Positions 7,496 to 15,563 of a DNA stretch of 18,886 nt are shown piece after piece. A program made the position numbers and the translations under genes. The number at the start of each line of letters is the position of its first letter. The first letter of the stretch is position 1. Below the pieces are notes generated by a model. The model worked only from the letters and a program-made list of their open reading frames with translations. It was not told the origin of the DNA and ran no database searches. Source of the DNA: Balneolaceae bacterium (GTDB lineage Bacteria; Bacteroidota; Rhodothermia; Balneolales; Balneolaceae); contig JAASTO010000028.1 of the NCBI GenBank assembly GCA_021767245.1, positions 1 through 18,886 of the forward strand, read 5' to 3'.

Positions 7496-8442
7496 TGAGT
7501 TTTATTCAAGACATAAGAGAAAGAGCGTCTCAATCCCCAAAAAGAATCGTATTGCCGCGTTCTTCAGATGAGCGTGTAATCAAAGCGGCTGAATTTCTTC
7601 AAAATAACAATCTGGCACACCCCATTCTGATAAGGAATGATGAAGCAGTTATTCCGAATGATCTCGAAGCAGTTGATCCGGTATCGGATGAAAGATTAAG
7701 TACCTATGCCTCTTTGTTTTATGAACGAAGGAAGCATAAAGGAATAACCGAGGCTGAAAGTATGGAGATCGTTAAAGATCCATTATTCTTTGCAGCCTCC
7801 ATGCTTGCTAATGGTGATGCCGATGGTGCCGTTGCAGGTTCAGTATCCACGACCGGAGATGTATTGCGTGCAGCTATTCAGACCGTAGGGTTAAAAAAAG
7901 GGTCTAATGTTGTTTCAAGTGTGTTTATTATGAGCTTTAAAGATGGCAGGGTTTACACGTACGGTGACTGCGCAGTTGTGCCATACCCTAATGAAGGGCA
8001 GCTGGCAACCATAGCCATTGATTCGGCTCAAACCCATGAGAAGGTAACGGGTAACGAGCCTAAGGTGGCCATGCTATCATTTTCAACGAAGGGTAGTGCA
8101 GAACACGAACGGATCGATCTGGTTAGAAATGCGTTAAATATCGTCAAGGCTCATGATCTTTCTTTCCCGATAGATGGGGAGCTTCAGTTCGATGCCGCTA
8201 CGGTTCCGGCAATTGGAAAACGAAAAGCTCCGGGTTCTGAGGTGGCAGGACAAGCAAATGTGTTTATCTTTCCTAACCTGGATGCCGGTAATATCAGTTA
8301 TAAGATCACTGAGCGACTTGCAGGTGCTACGGCGACCGGTCCTGTCATACAGGGACTTGCCAAACCAATGATGGATCTTTCGAGAGGTTGCAGATGGGAA
8401 GATATTGTAAATACGGCCTGTGTTTGTGCATTGATGAATTGA
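7495..8442 (+). CDS. pta: Phosphate acetyltransferase (short form)
   Basis: The 315-residue protein matches the PTA_PTB family: KRIVLPRSSDERV near the N-terminus, GDADGAVAGSVSTTGDVLRA, YGDCAVVPYPN, LSFSTKGSAEH, DGELQFDAA, AGQANVFIFPNLDAGN and the C-terminal GPVIQGLAKP. It converts acetyl-CoA and phosphate to acetyl phosphate and works with AckA. It is the compact type, lacking the N-terminal DRTGG extension of the enterobacterial enzyme. I chose the ATG at 7495 because it starts on the stop of the preceding gene and gives the family-typical N-terminus. An in-frame GTG at 7411 would add 28 residues that lie inside the transporter gene and do not resemble the family. tmk follows after 42 bases. 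Confidence 0.95.
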   Translation: MSFIQDIRERASQSPKRIVLPRSSDERVIKAAEFLQNNNLAHPILIRNDEAVIPNDLEAVDPVSDERLSTYASLFYERRKHKGITEAESMEIVKDPLFFAASMLANGDADGAVAGSVSTTGDVLRAAIQTVGLKKGSNVVSSVFIMSFKDGRVYTYGDCAVVPYPNEGQLATIAIDSAQTHEKVTGNEPKVAMLSFSTKGSAEHERIDLVRNALNIVKAHDLSFPIDGELQFDAATVPAIGKRKAPGSEVAGQANVFIFPNLDAGNISYKITERLAGATATGPVIQGLAKPMMDLSRGCRWEDIVNTACVCALMN

Positions 8443-8484
8443 GAAACCTAAAACCGGGAGAATGAATCCCAATCAAAGAACAGC

Positions 8485-9102
8485 ATGTTAATTACGTTTG
8501 AAGGAATAGATGGAAGCGGTAAATCCACTCAGATCGATCTGCTGCAAAAATATTTAAATGATAATGGTTACGAGGTCAAAGTTTTCAGGGAACCCGGTGG
8601 TACGGATGTATCTGAAATGATAAGAGATATGCTGCTTAATCCGGAGATAGACATTGATCCCGTAACTGAACTATTGCTATTCTCAGCGGCCCGTTCCCAA
8701 CTTGTGGCCGAAAAATTACTGCCATTACTCAAAAAAGATGTCATAGTTATACTTGACAGATTCTTTGATTCCACTACAGCCTATCAGGGGTTTGGCAGGA
8801 AGAGTATTCCGATAGAACAGATCAAGCAGATCAATAAAGTGGCTACTCACCAGCTTGTTCCGGATCTAACCATTTACCTTCGTCTGAGTCTTGAAGAAGC
8901 AGCTGAACGAACCAGGCAATTTGAGAAAGACCGTATGGAACTTTCCGGAGATAGCTTCTTCCAAAATGTGTTTGAAGGATTTGAACATTTGGCTAATACG
9001 GAGGAGCGGTTCAAAGCTATAGATGCCGGTCAGGATATTCAGGCTATACATGAGGATATCGTAAGTATTCTTGAGAAGAGGTTGGAAAAGAGAGTAGGGT
9101 AA
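8485..9102 (+). CDS. tmk: Thymidylate kinase
   Basis: The 205-residue P-loop kinase phosphorylates dTMP to dTDP for DNA synthesis. The Walker A motif is GIDGSGKST at residues 7-15. It is followed by FREPGGT, the DR(F/Y) motif within LDRFFDSTTAYQG (phosphate and base contacts), and a lid region with DRMEL. Length and motif order are standard. The ATG at 8485 gives the canonical LITFEGIDG start. It probably shares the upstream ackA-pta transcript. The 75 bases after its stop (9103-9177) hold AT-rich sequence, with only a five-pair all-AT hairpin near 9130-9142 and no convincing terminator. Confidence 0.97.
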   Translation: MLITFEGIDGSGKSTQIDLLQKYLNDNGYEVKVFREPGGTDVSEMIRDMLLNPEIDIDPVTELLLFSAARSQLVAEKLLPLLKKDVIVILDRFFDSTTAYQGFGRKSIPIEQIKQINKVATHQLVPDLTIYLRLSLEEAAERTRQFEKDRMELSGDSFFQNVFEGFEHLANTEERFKAIDAGQDIQAIHEDIVSILEKRLEKRVG

Positions 9103-9177
9103 AAGCAAAATCTTTCCAATAAAAGACATTTTATCGTAAAAAAGTTAAAGAAAATAGATTTTTATACCTCTGGATAA

Positions 9178-9208
9178 TTGAGGCTTAGTCATATTATCCG
9201 TAAATTTG
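9178..9208 (+). promoter_or_regulatory. Bacteroidota-type housekeeping promoter for the SRPBCC gene
   Basis: TTG at 9178-9180, exactly 20 bases, then TAAATTTG at 9201-9208. This is a perfect match to the -33/-7 consensus TTG-N19-21-TAnnTTTG used by the primary sigma factor of Bacteroidota. Transcription would start near 9213, leaving a leader of about 85 bases before the ATG at 9300. The leader contains an 17-residue ATG reading frame (9220-9273) with no clear function. This is the clearest promoter in the window and the best clue to the host lineage. Confidence 0.8.
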
Positions 9209-9299
9209 GAACAATCTGGATGAGTCCTGCCTTTTTCCATGACAACCAGTTCATCAAAAGAATACAATTCTAACGATCATAACTACCAAGTATTAAATT

Positions 9300-9773
9300 A
9301 TGGCGCACGAAAGAATCGAAATTGATCTACCTCTTGCCAAAGTCTACGAACTCTTAAGTAACCCAGTTGATTTTCCTAAGTTTCTGGAACGCATCGATAA
9401 AGTTGAGCGAATTAACTCGCAAACTTTTGAGTACAAAACAATGATTGGGGACGAAGAGTACAATTGGACCACTAACCTCATTGACAATCTACGCAACACC
9501 CGTTTTGCATGGATCACCATTAGTGGTAATCTGAACCAAACCGGAACTATTCGCTTTACTCCGCTTGATAATGGAGAGCGAACTCGTGTTGAGTTTTCAT
9601 TAGACTACCGAACATTTTTCGGGGAGCCTGAGGAAGAACTAGCTTCTTTTATTGAAGATTCACCGGCTCAATTAGCTAAAGACCTTAAGAAATTTAAGGA
9701 ATTGGCTGAAGGCGGTACTTTCAAAGAGACTCCAATTGAGTCTGACGAAGAGAAGGAAGAAGTTACTGCGTAA
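9300..9773 (+). CDS. SRPBCC-fold (START/Bet v1-like, cyclase/dehydrase family) protein
   Basis: The 157-residue protein fits the polyketide cyclase/dehydrase branch of the SRPBCC superfamily. It opens with a strand and the helix LAKVYELLSNPVDFPKFL. Next come the alternating strands of the helix-grip cavity, including FAWITISG, the turn after NQTGTIRFTPLDNGERTRVE, and a long C-terminal helix (LAKDLKKFKELAEGG). The last 14 residues are an acidic tail (ESDEEKEE). Such proteins bind hydrophobic ligands; stand-alone members like this usually have no known reaction. It has its own perfect promoter and its own terminator, so it is monocistronic. GATC sites, frequent elsewhere, are nearly absent from its 3' half. 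Strong promoter and isolated unit suggest steady, perhaps high, expression (inference). Confidence 0.82.
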   Translation: MAHERIEIDLPLAKVYELLSNPVDFPKFLERIDKVERINSQTFEYKTMIGDEEYNWTTNLIDNLRNTRFAWITISGNLNQTGTIRFTPLDNGERTRVEFSLDYRTFFGEPEEELASFIEDSPAQLAKDLKKFKELAEGGTFKETPIESDEEKEEVTA

Positions 9774-9801
9774 GCAGATTCAAATACTATTATTTGTTAA
9801 G

Positions 9802-9831
9802 TGCGCATCCTAACCGATGCGCATTTTTTTT
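9802..9831 (+). terminator. Intrinsic terminator after the SRPBCC gene
   Basis: A perfect eight-pair GC-rich stem, TGCGCATC (9802-9809) with GATGCGCA (9816-9823), has a six-base loop and is followed directly by eight T (9824-9831). It lies 28 bases after the stop codon of the SRPBCC gene and only 17 bases before aroE. The aroE operon therefore either depends on read-through or has a promoter overlapping this hairpin; none is obvious. Confidence 0.9.
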
Positions 9832-9848
9832 GTCAATAGATCATTATC

Positions 9849-10700
9849 ATGAATTTCAGTGAATTCCTGGCTTCTGAATCGAGCCAATACCCGCATTATT
9901 TGTTAATTGGAAGTCCCATCAGTCACAGTGTATCACCTTTGATGCACAATACAGCCCTTCAGCATCATGGACTTAAAGCCGAATATCATGCCGTTGGAGT
10001 CAGACAAAGTGAGATACCAAGCCTTATTGCTCATTTTAACAAACTGGAATTCCTTGGCGCAAATGTGACCATACCATATAAGGAAATCTTGTTTGAAGCC
10101 ATGGATACCCTGGGTTTGGAAGCCGCACAGATCGAGGCGATCAACACGATCGTAAAACGGGATGGCAAAATAATTGGTGAGAATACCGATGAATACGGAT
10201 TCCGGGTTCCCATTGAGGAATATGCAGATGAACTTTATGGAGAGCGTGCGGTGATCTTTGGAACCGGTGGAGCCACAAAAGCTATTTGCTATGCTCTTAA
10301 AGATATGGGAGTGGAGGAGATAGTCATGGTTTCCAGAAGGCCGGGGCAATATAATCCTTCAGGTTCTTTAACTATGTGTAACTATGATAACTGGACGGCT
10401 TACGCTGAGGATGCCTCTATTATAATCAACGCAACACCATTGGGTATGACTCCAAATACTGAAGCCTCTCCGGTTAAGAGTGACCAAATTGAAATGTTAT
10501 CGGGAAAAATTTGTTACGATGTTGTTTACAATCCTCAGGAAACCAAATTTTTAAAACAGGCAAAACAAGTAGATGGTATTCCGGTTGGTGGATTGGATAT
10601 GTTGATCCATCAAGCCGCTAAATCATTCAAACTATGGACCGGACAGGAATTCCCGCTCGGTCTGATAAAAATGAAATTAGATGAAGTCTTCCCAGATTGA
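9849..10700 (+). CDS. aroE: Shikimate dehydrogenase
   Basis: The 283-residue enzyme reduces 3-dehydroshikimate to shikimate with NADPH in aromatic amino acid synthesis. The N-terminal substrate domain has IGSPISHSVSPLMHN and NVTIPYKE, with catalytic K78. ENTDEYG supplies the paired D114. The nucleotide domain begins with FGTGGATKA at about residue 137, where most relatives read GAGGAS or GAGGAA; the change A to T in the second position is mild. INATPLGM and the C-terminal GGLDMLIHQAA are also canonical. The ATG at 9849 gives a normal N-terminus. Its last 20 bases overlap the start of pgeF. Confidence 0.96.
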   Translation: MNFSEFLASESSQYPHYLLIGSPISHSVSPLMHNTALQHHGLKAEYHAVGVRQSEIPSLIAHFNKLEFLGANVTIPYKEILFEAMDTLGLEAAQIEAINTIVKRDGKIIGENTDEYGFRVPIEEYADELYGERAVIFGTGGATKAICYALKDMGVEEIVMVSRRPGQYNPSGSLTMCNYDNWTAYAEDASIIINATPLGMTPNTEASPVKSDQIEMLSGKICYDVVYNPQETKFLKQAKQVDGIPVGGLDMLIHQAAKSFKLWTGQEFPLGLIKMKLDEVFPD

Positions 10701-11439
10701 ATTTATTCGACCCAATCAATTGAATGGAGAGGGTATTTCCAGTTGGTTTACGCTTAGAAACCAAGAGACCATTAACTCAGATCATAAAATCGCGGGGCTT
10801 AATCTTGGTTTAAATACTGACGAATTGCCGGAAGTAGTGGCTCAAAACCGAAAACTACTGATGAGAGAATTGGGGATTGAGAGCCAACAGTTAGCCTATG
10901 CTAAACAGGTTCATAAAACTCACATTAAAAACATACATGTTGGGGGTGAGTACCCTGACACGGATGGTATGGTCACCAATAAAGATAATTTGGTTCTGGC
11001 AATTCAGGTAGCAGATTGTGCAGCCATTCTGTTGGGAGACAGTAAAAACCGGGTTATTGGTGCAGCTCATGCCGGGTGGAGAGGAGCTGCGGGTAACATT
11101 TGCAAAAAGGTAGTAGATAAAATGAAAGATCTTGGCGCTGATACAACACAGATAAAAGCTTTTATCAGTCCATGTATATCTCTCAAGAATTTTGAGGTAG
11201 GCCCGGATGTTGCCCAACAATTTCCAACTCGGTATGTGGACTATTCGTCTTATGAGAAGCCACATGTAGATCTGAGTTCATTTTTAAAAGATCAGCTAAT
11301 TAACGAGGGCGTTCCTGAAAAAGGGATTGAAGTACACACGCAGTGTACGATAGATAACGAAGATCTGTATTCATACCGGCGTCAAAAAAAGAAAAGTGGA
11401 AGAATGATGGCTTTGATCAAACTCATTCAGGAAAGTTAA
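10681..11439 (+). CDS. pgeF: Peptidoglycan editing factor / purine nucleoside phosphorylase (YfiH/LACC1 family)
   Basis: The 252-residue protein has the Cu-oxidase_4 fold of the YfiH family with all three metal ligands: H78 in QVH, C113 in VADCA and H130 in AAHAGWRG. ISPCI and HTQCTIDNEDLYSYRR near the C-terminus are also diagnostic. Members act on purine nucleosides (phosphorolysis, adenosine deamination) in vitro and in E. coli affect the amino-acid composition of peptidoglycan stems. Which role applies here is unknown. The ATG at 10681 lies 20 bases inside aroE and is the only start compatible with the family N-terminus. The next gene begins one base after its stop. Confidence 0.93.
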   Translation: MKSSQIEFIRPNQLNGEGISSWFTLRNQETINSDHKIAGLNLGLNTDELPEVVAQNRKLLMRELGIESQQLAYAKQVHKTHIKNIHVGGEYPDTDGMVTNKDNLVLAIQVADCAAILLGDSKNRVIGAAHAGWRGAAGNICKKVVDKMKDLGADTTQIKAFISPCISLKNFEVGPDVAQQFPTRYVDYSSYEKPHVDLSSFLKDQLINEGVPEKGIEVHTQCTIDNEDLYSYRRQKKKSGRMMALIKLIQES

Positions 11440-11440
11440 A

Positions 11441-12340
11441 TTGAGAGTAAGTTATAGCCCGGATTACGTTGCGGATATACCTGATGATCATGTGTTTCCC
11501 ATGAAAAAATTCAGTGGTCTGTACAGCTACCTGACAAGTCATAACATAGTACAAGAGAAAGACGTAATAACACCTTCGTTAGTTGAATTTCCAAGTTTGA
11601 TCACGGTTCATTCCGATCGGTATGCAAAGGCTGTCTGGACCGGTGAACTGGACAGAAAAGAGATCAGAAGGATGGGATTACCCTGGAGCAAATCTCTGGC
11701 CATTCGCTCCAGGTTGGCGGTGCAGGGCACGATTAATGCCGGATTAATGGCATTACAGGATGGTTTATCGGGAAACCTGGCAGGTGGAACCCATCATTCT
11801 ATGCCTGACCACGGAGAAGGCTTTTGTGTTTACAATGATGTGGCTGTTGCCATTCGTGTACTGCAGCAATCCATGTGGGTGAATAAAGTATTAGTGATCG
11901 ATTGCGATGTGCATCAGGGGAATGGAACAGCTCACATATTTGAACATGATGAATCAGTGTACACTTTTTCAATTCATGGACAAAACAATTATCCGTTTAT
12001 AAAACCACCTTCCAATTTGGATGTAGGTCTCCCGGATAAAACTGGAGATCGCGATTATCAAACCGCTTTGATAGATGCTTTGGATAGGATCAGGATCGAA
12101 TTTGAACCGGACCTGGTGTTTTATCTTGGAGGGATCGATCCTCTTGAAAGAGATCACTTTGGCCGATTATCGTTGACATTGCCCGGTTTACGAGAACGAG
12201 ATCGTATCGTCTTGGAAACGGTTAAAAAATGGAATAAACCGATCACCCTGTTACTTTCAGGTGGTTATGCCCCAACATTGAATGAGACAGTTACAGCACA
12301 TGCACAAATGTTTGAAGTCGCAAAAGAAATGGGGTTTTGA
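11441..12340 (+). CDS. Histone deacetylase-family (acetoin utilization/acetylpolyamine-type) hydrolase
   Basis: The 299-residue zinc hydrolase of the arginase/deacetylase fold keeps the full active site: H118-H119 in GGTHH, the zinc ligands D156 and H158 in IDCDVHQGNG and D233 in GGID, and the transition-state Tyr (Y276) in SGGY. Bacterial members remove acetyl groups from polyamines, small amides or proteins; sequence alone does not decide. The N-terminus (VSYSPDY, then HVFPMKK) matches the family only if translation starts at the TTG at 11441. That TTG lies one base after the pgeF stop and a few bases after AGGAAAG; no suitable ATG exists. Last gene of the aroE-pgeF group, followed by a 68-base gap without a clear terminator or promoter. 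Confidence 0.9.
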   Translation: MRVSYSPDYVADIPDDHVFPMKKFSGLYSYLTSHNIVQEKDVITPSLVEFPSLITVHSDRYAKAVWTGELDRKEIRRMGLPWSKSLAIRSRLAVQGTINAGLMALQDGLSGNLAGGTHHSMPDHGEGFCVYNDVAVAIRVLQQSMWVNKVLVIDCDVHQGNGTAHIFEHDESVYTFSIHGQNNYPFIKPPSNLDVGLPDKTGDRDYQTALIDALDRIRIEFEPDLVFYLGGIDPLERDHFGRLSLTLPGLRERDRIVLETVKKWNKPITLLLSGGYAPTLNETVTAHAQMFEVAKEMGF

Positions 12341-12408
12341 GCTGTCATTTATTACCTTAAACGTCGTTCAAAAAGAGAATTTTAACTAAGTCATATTCAT
12401 CCCAAAGA

Positions 12409-13560
12409 GTGGAAAAGAAAAAATTAGTTATTCTGGGTTCTACCGGATCTATTGGTACGCAGGCTCTTGAAGTGGTTCGGCAACATCCACAACGGTTTGA
12501 AATAGTAGCTTTATCGGCTCATTCTAACTGGAAACTGCTATCTCATCAAGTACAGGAATTTTCTCCAAAATATGTATTGTTATGCAACCCTGAGCATTAT
12601 TCTGATCTTCGAAATCACGTTTCACCTTCTGTAAAGATCATAAGCGGTGAAGAACATTTGACGGCAATGGCTACCCTGGATGAGGCTAATATAATTCTTA
12701 ACAGTTTGGTGGGTTTTGCTGGTTTTGAATCTACATTGAAGGCAATACAAGCCAATAAAAAGGTTGCTTTAGCAAATAAGGAATCTTTGGTAGTTGGTGG
12801 GCAGATCATCATGGACGCGTTGAAACATTCTAAAGGAGAACTGATCCCTGTTGATTCTGAACACAGTGCCATGCTTCAATGTTTGGCTGGTGAAAAGGAA
12901 TCTGACATTGAAAAGATCATCATCACAGCGAGTGGTGGGCCATTTAGAGAACATACTTCTGATCAATTACAAAATGTAACGGTAAAGGAGGCTCTTGATC
13001 ATCCAAACTGGACGATGGGGGACAAGATCACCATAGATTCATCAACCATGATGAATAAGGGACTTGAGATCATTGAAGCACACTGGTTATTCAATGTTCC
13101 TGTTGAGGACATAGAGCCCGTCATACATCCTGAAAGCATTATTCACTCTATTATTACGTTCAAAGACGGTTCAAGTAAAGCACAGCTCGGACTTCCTGAT
13201 ATGAAAGTTCCGATCACTTTCGCACTTGGCTACCCGGATAGGTTACCGTTAGAGACTCCGAGAATTAATTGGTCTGAATTTCAGGATCTTAGGTTTGAAC
13301 CGGTTGATTTTGACAAATTTCCCTGTGTTCAGTTAGCCATGGAAAGTATCCAGATGGGAGGGTTTGCTCCGGCTGTATTAAATGCCGCTAATGAGGTAGC
13401 GGTTGAGAGATTTTTGAATGAAGAAATTGGTTATATTCAAATCCCAAAAATCGTGAAACAAAGTTTGGCGAAAATAGATTTGAATGATAGTTTGAGTCTT
13501 GAAAGTATTAAGGATATAGACAAAGAAACGCGAGCATTCGCAGCATCAATATTTAAATAG
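12409..13560 (+). CDS. dxr: 1-deoxy-D-xylulose 5-phosphate reductoisomerase
   Basis: The 383-residue enzyme makes 2-C-methyl-D-erythritol 4-phosphate, the committed step of the MEP isoprenoid pathway. The NADPH-binding motif GSTGSIGTQAL is at residues 10-20. Metal ligands D149, E151 (in VDSEHSAM) and E220 (in NKGLEIIEAHWLF) are in place, as are ANKESLVVGG, HPNW and the HPESIIHS motif. Translation starts at a GTG (12409), the only start just before the Rossmann strand; the next in-frame Met is residue 87. It is followed by rseP after 5 bases, an arrangement common near dxr in many bacteria. Confidence 0.97.
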   Translation: MEKKKLVILGSTGSIGTQALEVVRQHPQRFEIVALSAHSNWKLLSHQVQEFSPKYVLLCNPEHYSDLRNHVSPSVKIISGEEHLTAMATLDEANIILNSLVGFAGFESTLKAIQANKKVALANKESLVVGGQIIMDALKHSKGELIPVDSEHSAMLQCLAGEKESDIEKIIITASGGPFREHTSDQLQNVTVKEALDHPNWTMGDKITIDSSTMMNKGLEIIEAHWLFNVPVEDIEPVIHPESIIHSIITFKDGSSKAQLGLPDMKVPITFALGYPDRLPLETPRINWSEFQDLRFEPVDFDKFPCVQLAMESIQMGGFAPAVLNAANEVAVERFLNEEIGYIQIPKIVKQSLAKIDLNDSLSLESIKDIDKETRAFAASIFK

Positions 13561-13565
13561 ATTAC

Positions 13566-14906
13566 ATGGACTGGTTTTTAAGTTTACTAAATACATTACT
13601 CATTTTTGGCGGGGCTATTATGATCCTCGTTTTTGTACATGAGTTAGGCCACTTTTTAGCGGCTAAATTATTCGGTATGAGAGTTGAGCGCTTCTCGATC
13701 GGTTTTCCACCCAGAGTTTGGGGGTTTCAAAAAGGAGATACCGATTATTGTATTGGAGCCACGCCATTAGGCGGTTATGTCAAGATCTCAGGTATGATCG
13801 ATGAAAGTATGGATACTGAACATCTGGAAAAAGAACCGGAAGAATGGGAATACCGGAGCAAACCCGTTTGGCAACGTATCGTTACTATTACAGCCGGTGT
13901 GATCTTTAACATGATTCTGGCTTTCTTCATTTATTTTGGAATGACCTATTCTAATGGTAAAGCCGTACTGCCAATTCAGGAATCTCAGGGAATTTATGTG
14001 CCTGAAACATCTATACTTAGTGAAATTGGGTTTAAGACTGGAGATAAGATCATTGGAGTCAATGGTAAAGAGGTTACTTATTTCAGTGATTTGGTATCAG
14101 CCTCTGAATTGACTTCTGATAACCTTAACTACACAGTTCTGCGTGATGGTGAGAATGTTAACGTTCCGGTCACTCCAAATTATTTAGACAGCCTTCAAAC
14201 CCGTGGATTTTTGGACATCAGCTATATGCTGCCAAGCGAGATCTCATCAGTCCCTGCCGGTAGGCCTGCTGCAGAAGCCGGACTTAAAGCAGGCGATAAG
14301 ATCGTATCTGCAGATGGTGAACCCGTAAACTATTGGGTACAACTGGTAGAAATAATACAGGAAGCAGATACAGCCATTAATTTTGGCGTAATGAGGGGTG
14401 ACTCTTTGTTTTATGCATCGATCATGCCCGATCAGGAAAGCAAGACCATTGGGATCGCTTCACCAAACCCACAATCACTGGGATTCGAAAGGATTGAATA
14501 TGGGTTCTTTGAATCTATTGGAGAGGGGTACAATCAAACTATAGAACAAACCACCGGAATTCTTCAGGGTTTTGCCAGAATGTTGACCGGAGATATTTCT
14601 GTGACCCAAAATCTGGGTGGTCCCATTGCCATTGCCAACATTACGCGGGAAGCTACCGATCAGGCCGGTTGGATCGGTTTCTGGAACATCACTGCTTTAT
14701 TGAGTATTACCCTTGCTATTCTGAATATTCTACCGATCCCTGCTTTGGACGGTGGGCACCTTGTTTTTCTGCTTTACGAAGGAATAACCAGAAGAGAACC
14801 GTCTGAAAAAGTACGTATGGTTGCACAACAGATCGGCTTTTTCCTAATGATTGGCCTCTTCATTTTTGTTATGTTTAACGATGCATTTAGGTACTTCGGA
14901 CTTTAA
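13566..14906 (+). CDS. rseP: Site-2 intramembrane zinc metalloprotease RseP
   Basis: The 446-residue integral membrane protease has the zinc motif HELGH (H25, E26, H29) in its first membrane segment. ATPLGGYVKISG follows, then two tandem PDZ domains at about 125-195 and 225-300 (GFKTGDKIIGVNGKEV and GLKAGDKIVSADGEPV). The third zinc ligand is D395 in ILPIPALDGGH, in a late membrane segment. In E. coli RseP cuts the anti-sigma factor RseA and clears signal peptides; here the substrate is unknown and no anti-sigma gene lies in the window. The ATG at 13566 gives a short lumenal start and the normal spacing to HExxH. psd follows after 3 bases. Confidence 0.96.
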   Translation: MDWFLSLLNTLLIFGGAIMILVFVHELGHFLAAKLFGMRVERFSIGFPPRVWGFQKGDTDYCIGATPLGGYVKISGMIDESMDTEHLEKEPEEWEYRSKPVWQRIVTITAGVIFNMILAFFIYFGMTYSNGKAVLPIQESQGIYVPETSILSEIGFKTGDKIIGVNGKEVTYFSDLVSASELTSDNLNYTVLRDGENVNVPVTPNYLDSLQTRGFLDISYMLPSEISSVPAGRPAAEAGLKAGDKIVSADGEPVNYWVQLVEIIQEADTAINFGVMRGDSLFYASIMPDQESKTIGIASPNPQSLGFERIEYGFFESIGEGYNQTIEQTTGILQGFARMLTGDISVTQNLGGPIAIANITREATDQAGWIGFWNITALLSITLAILNILPIPALDGGHLVFLLYEGITRREPSEKVRMVAQQIGFFLMIGLFIFVMFNDAFRYFGL

Positions 14907-14909
14907 AAT

Positions 14910-15563
14910 ATGATCTCCAGAGAAGGTTACGGTACTATTGGATTTGTCATACTCGTCTCGGTATTGATCAGCGGTTTTGCCGGTTTTTACTTACCGCAAT
15001 GGATAGCGATCACCTTTTATGTCTTATTTTTTAGTCTAACAACCTTGATCATCTTTTTCTTTCGTGATCCCGATCGGGTGACTCCTTCAGGAGATAACCT
15101 GATTATCTCACCGGCAGATGGTAAAGTTGTGTTTGTGAAAGAGATAGAAGAGAACGTTTATATTGGAGGGAAGGCGACACAAATCAGTATTTTTCTTTCC
15201 CCGTTAAATGTTCATGTGAATCGGAATCCTGTTTCAGGAAAACTTGAGTATGTTAAATATCATCCGGGCGAGTACCTGATGGCGTGGACCGAACACGCCT
15301 CGGAGCTAAATGAAAGAGCAGATTTTGGAGTTCTTCATTCATCCAAAACCAAGATCTTTTTCAGACAGATCACTGGTTTTCTTGCACGCCGTATAGTGTA
15401 TAACATAAGGGAAGGTGATGAGCTTGTTGCTGGCGATCGTTTTGGTATCATGAAGTTTGGTTCCCGAATGGATGTCGTAGTTCCGGGCAACGTAACCGTT
15501 CAGGTCAGTGAAGGAGATAAAACCATTGCCGGAGAATCAGTACTCGGAATTATTGAATCATGA
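14910..15563 (+). CDS. psd: Phosphatidylserine decarboxylase proenzyme (short, PSD-A type)
   Basis: The 217-residue proenzyme converts phosphatidylserine to phosphatidylethanolamine. Two membrane segments occupy about residues 8-51. The catalytic part has ISPADGKV, FLSPLNVHVNR and KYHPGEYL, then the self-cleavage site FGS: the bond between G184 and S185 would break and S185 becomes the pyruvoyl group of the small alpha chain. The length fits the short bacterial family, not the E. coli type of about 320 residues. Its stop overlaps the pssA start as ATGA, so substrate-making and substrate-using enzymes are translationally coupled. Confidence 0.96.
   Translation: MISREGYGTIGFVILVSVLISGFAGFYLPQWIAITFYVLFFSLTTLIIFFFRDPDRVTPSGDNLIISPADGKVVFVKEIEENVYIGGKATQISIFLSPLNVHVNRNPVSGKLEYVKYHPGEYLMAWTEHASELNERADFGVLHSSKTKIFFRQITGFLARRIVYNIREGDELVAGDRFGIMKFGSRMDVVVPGNVTVQVSEGDKTIAGESVLGIIES

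Noticed and set aside
9130..9142. Possible terminator after tmk
   Set aside because: The stem TTTTA/TAAAA has only A-T pairs and no following T-run, so it would not be stable.
9933..10349. A 138-codon minus-strand frame inside aroE
   Set aside because: It is antisense to a well-supported aroE and has no recognisable motif; its Cys- and His-rich composition looks like a frame shadow.
10891..11265. A 124-codon minus-strand frame inside pgeF
   Set aside because: It is antisense to a gene with all family residues intact and shows no motif of its own.
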